This document shows, piece by piece, positions 62,301 through 64,000 of a stretch of DNA of 64,000 nt. Where the stretch lies: positions 1,478,112-1,542,111 of the forward strand of contig NZ_CP115468.1 in assembly GCF_028462125.1 (NCBI RefSeq). The letters are read 5' to 3'. This stretch comes from Leptospira sp. GIMC2001. Its GTDB lineage: Bacteria > Spirochaetota > Leptospiria > Leptospirales > Leptospiraceae. Position 1 is the first letter of the stretch. Each line of letters opens with the position of its first letter. The notes below the pieces were generated by a model. It made no database searches, was not told the origin of the DNA, and worked only from the letters and a program-made list of their open reading frames with translations. Made by a program: the position numbers and the translations under genes.

Positions 62301-62352
62301 AGATAACTCCTTATATCCGTTTTGCAAGAAAGGATTAAGCGGAGTTGGGCTT
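62301..62352 (-). other. attI-like insertion point next to integrase
   Basis: After the first cassette's AGATAAC comes CTCCTTATATCC, a short loop, and GGATTAAGCGGAGTTGGGC. The two halves can pair (AACTCC/GGAGTT, TATCC/GGATTA), forming a short attC-like hairpin of about 50 nt instead of a long site. It lies about 120 bp from the integrase stop. By position it should be the primary attachment site. Confidence 0.65.
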
Positions 62353-62470
62353 GTTTGGTATTGCAAGTAGTATTTAAAAAATGCGGTATAGCCGTTGTTT
62401 GTTTAAAACTTGGCTTTTTTCCGCTACTATACTGCAGTAAAATGAGTATATGCGTAATTGTAAATTGAAA

Positions 62471-63592
62471 TTAATCTAGATCTAGGGGGCTCGGAATATT
62501 CTGGAGTTCTGTTTTAGATATTTGTGCGTAACGTTCGGTGGTACGAACGGACTCATGTCCAAGTAATTTTTGAATATGACGAATTCCCGTTCCGGCTTCT
62601 AGTAAATGAGTAGCGAAGGCATGACGAAGGGAATGAAAACTCACCTTTTTTTGAATCTGAATTGAGTTTCTTGCATTTTCGAAGATTTTTTCGGCTGTGC
62701 GGGTAGAAAGATGAGTATTTGGATATTGACCTGGAAATAAGTATATATTTGAATTGCGTTGTTCGATCTGGCGGTATTTGTCATATAAGATCGAAATTTT
62801 CTTAGAGAAGGGAACAATCCTATCTTTTTTACCCTTTGCTTCTTTGATGTGAATGATTTTTCTATTTAGATCAATATCGGATATTTTGAGGGAGACTATT
62901 TCGCTAAGACGCATACCTGTTGAATAGGTAAGAAGAATAAGTAGCTTATGCTTTAGATTGGGCAAAGATTTAGCCAATTGAAAAACCTCAGATCGGGAAA
63001 GTACTTCAGGCAAAGTTTTTTCTTTTTTAGGATATTTAATTTCCTCGGGGAAAGGTTTTTTGAGACATTCTTTCCAGAAAAAACGAAGTGCTTGAATCGC
63101 CGAACGAATGGACGATGATTTCAGTTTTTTTTCAAAACGGCAGTGATCGAGATAGGTTTTTATTTTAGATTCATCAACATTTCTGTAGGCAAAGCGATCC
63201 TTATTGTCTAAATTTGGAATAGCCCATTGATAAAATAGTCGGATCTGAGTATTATAGGTTTGAATGGTTCTTCGACTATAGTTTTGTATCAACAGTCCTC
63301 TCAATGATCTCCACAACAGAGCTTCCAAAGAATACACGATCTGACTACCAAATCGTTGTTCCAATTCGATAGGGAAATCTCTAATATCCGAATGAATCCA
63401 GATTCTCTCGCTAGGTGTCCATCGCGCTTTTTTATACTTAAGAAACTCAATGATTTCAGGATTGTATTCAATGGAAACGGAACAGACTCGAGTAAATTTC
63501 TGTAGCGGGAAATCAACGAATATATACATATGTTTAGTATGTATTCTGTTCGAAAAAAAAGCAAATGAAAAATTGAGATAGCTCCGCCCCAT
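62471..63592 (-). CDS. Xer/IntI-like tyrosine recombinase, presumed cassette integrase
   Basis: 373 residues from ATG 63592; ATG 63529 (MYIFVDFPLQKF) is an alternative. Catalytic residues are complete: Arg in TYSTGMRLSEIVSL, Lys in EAKGKKDRIVPFS, HSLRHAFATHLLEAG (H, R), LGHESVRTTERYA (H and Tyr). A SAM-like core-binding domain (NYSRRTIQTYNTQIRLFYQW) precedes, and before it is an extra module of about 80 residues (YNPEIIEFLKYKKARWTPSE, RIWIH). I do not see the insertion between motifs II and III that marks IntI proteins: the segment reads NIYLFPGQYPNTHLSTRTAE, as in Xer. Its 3' end faces the array and it shares the cassette strand. Confidence 0.88.
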   Translation of the reverse strand: MGRSYLNFSFAFFSNRIHTKHMYIFVDFPLQKFTRVCSVSIEYNPEIIEFLKYKKARWTPSERIWIHSDIRDFPIELEQRFGSQIVYSLEALLWRSLRGLLIQNYSRRTIQTYNTQIRLFYQWAIPNLDNKDRFAYRNVDESKIKTYLDHCRFEKKLKSSSIRSAIQALRFFWKECLKKPFPEEIKYPKKEKTLPEVLSRSEVFQLAKSLPNLKHKLLILLTYSTGMRLSEIVSLKISDIDLNRKIIHIKEAKGKKDRIVPFSKKISILYDKYRQIEQRNSNIYLFPGQYPNTHLSTRTAEKIFENARNSIQIQKKVSFHSLRHAFATHLLEAGTGIRHIQKLLGHESVRTTERYAQISKTELQNIPSPLDLD

Positions 63593-63607
63593 CAGTTACA
63601 ACTGATG
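63590..63607 (-). promoter_or_regulatory. Inverted repeat over integrase start
   Basis: CATCAGTT-AC-AACTGATG overlaps the ATG at 63592. It could be an operator or an RNA hairpin that hides the start codon. No strong ribosome site precedes this ATG, so the downstream ATG 63529 may be the real start and the repeat a 5' UTR element. Confidence 0.4.
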
Positions 63608-63852
63608 AAAAATAGAACTTATATTAGTTTTAGGTTCATCTGAGTCAAGTAAGCAAAAGAATTTTTATATGACTTTTTTCAAAATTAATCGTTGAATAAA
63701 ACGCTCTGCGAAAAGCGAATATTCTGATCAACTTTTTTAAATATTTGGGGTGAAAATTATTGGAAAACAACTACTGATATTTTTCGCAGAATCACAACAA
63801 GCAAAGATTCTGCGAATATGAGATTAGAATTTTAAATCGAACGAAAATTTCA

Positions 63853-64000
63853 TTAACGAATCTTAGATTTTACTAGAGTCTCAATTCCAGCTTTTTGGAC
63901 TTGGTAGACAAAATAGGATCTTCCTGAATTGGGTTGAGACTTGGTTGTAATCTTACCTGATTCCGCAATTTCTTTGATTTCTTTCTTACCTTCTTGTGAG
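63853..64000 (-). CDS. C-terminal fragment of gene beyond the integrase
   Basis: The frame is open from the window edge to TAA at 63853-63855, giving 48 residues with EGKKEIKEIAESGKITTKSQ and ending QKAGIETLVKSKIR. The 245 bp between it and the integrase region hold no gene. Likely ordinary chromosome at the proximal border. Not identified. Confidence 0.6.
   Translation of the reverse strand, partial: SQEGKKEIKEIAESGKITTKSQPNSGRSYFVYQVQKAGIETLVKSKIR

Noticed and set aside
63541..64000. LexA/SOS box upstream of the integrase
   Set aside because: I looked for TTTGN5CAAA and CGAAC-N4-GTTCG type sites and found only half matches near GTTCGAAAAA.

Overview
The window is most likely from a low-GC spirochaete, plausibly Leptospira. 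That is inferred from AT-rich coding, many lipoproteins with spirochaete-style lipoboxes, PIN-type toxin-antitoxin modules and an IS3-family element with similar codon use. No rRNA or tRNA is present to fix the taxon. || Layout. 1-5032 lies outside the recognisable array: a plus-strand run of four genes (one cut by the window edge, one FliN-like, one with a FliG-like tail), a lipoprotein, then a hypothetical gene and a fused RHH-PIN toxin-antitoxin ORF on the minus strand. From 5131 to about 62350 the sequence is one uninterrupted cassette array. I count 55 long (about 135-225 nt), highly structured attC-like sites (labelled 1 to 55) separating gene cassettes. Almost all genes are on the minus strand, and most stop within a few nt of, or inside, the R'' box of their own site. 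At the right end is a tyrosine recombinase (62471-63592, minus strand) whose 3' end faces the array: a reversed-integrase integron as described in Treponema denticola. A short attI-like hairpin lies between them. || Sites. I name six families by outer-arm sequence: A (plus-strand start AACGAGGAGCGTT), B (AACGAATGAGCTTGCCG), C (AACGGTCTGACTATCCG), D (AACGATTCAGACTACCC), E (two sites with CGACAATTG arms) and F (one GC-rich site); site 5 is of a different, Bacteroidetes-like kind. A, B, C and E share a cloverleaf core with a covarying helix although their stems are unrelated in sequence. Every cassette begins and ends with imperfect inverted repeats of about 15-20 bp that include the R boxes. They differ at one fixed position: position 11 counted from the G of GTTA. 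|| Cargo. (1) Toxin-antitoxin modules: RHH-PIN, VapBC, HigBA-like, AbrB-PIN, wHTH-nucleotidyltransferase, XRE-ImmA. (2) Candidate defence or nuclease genes: GIY-YIG, ParB-like plus Mrr-like, DUF262/DUF1524, EVE-HNH (broken), a PD-(D/E)XK-like protein. (3) Secreted lipoproteins, SH3b proteins, an ankyrin protein, a trypsin-like protease, a cupin, a GNAT and membrane proteins. (4) Nineteen cassettes without a clear gene, in two families: L (about 610-755 bp, always with a C-type site and an upstream hairpin that looks like a minus-strand terminator) and D (about 235 bp, always with a D-type site). || Dynamics. Two gene cassettes are present twice, apparently identical, with identity ending at the AAC of the sites; one copy lies next to the attI-like hairpin, as expected for recent insertion there. 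One L cassette is also present twice. Two IS3-family elements interrupt cassette genes, each with visible target duplications. Several cassette genes are decayed by homopolymer frameshifts or in-frame stops. The toxin-antitoxin modules probably stabilise the array, and the remaining cassettes form a reservoir of surface and defence functions.
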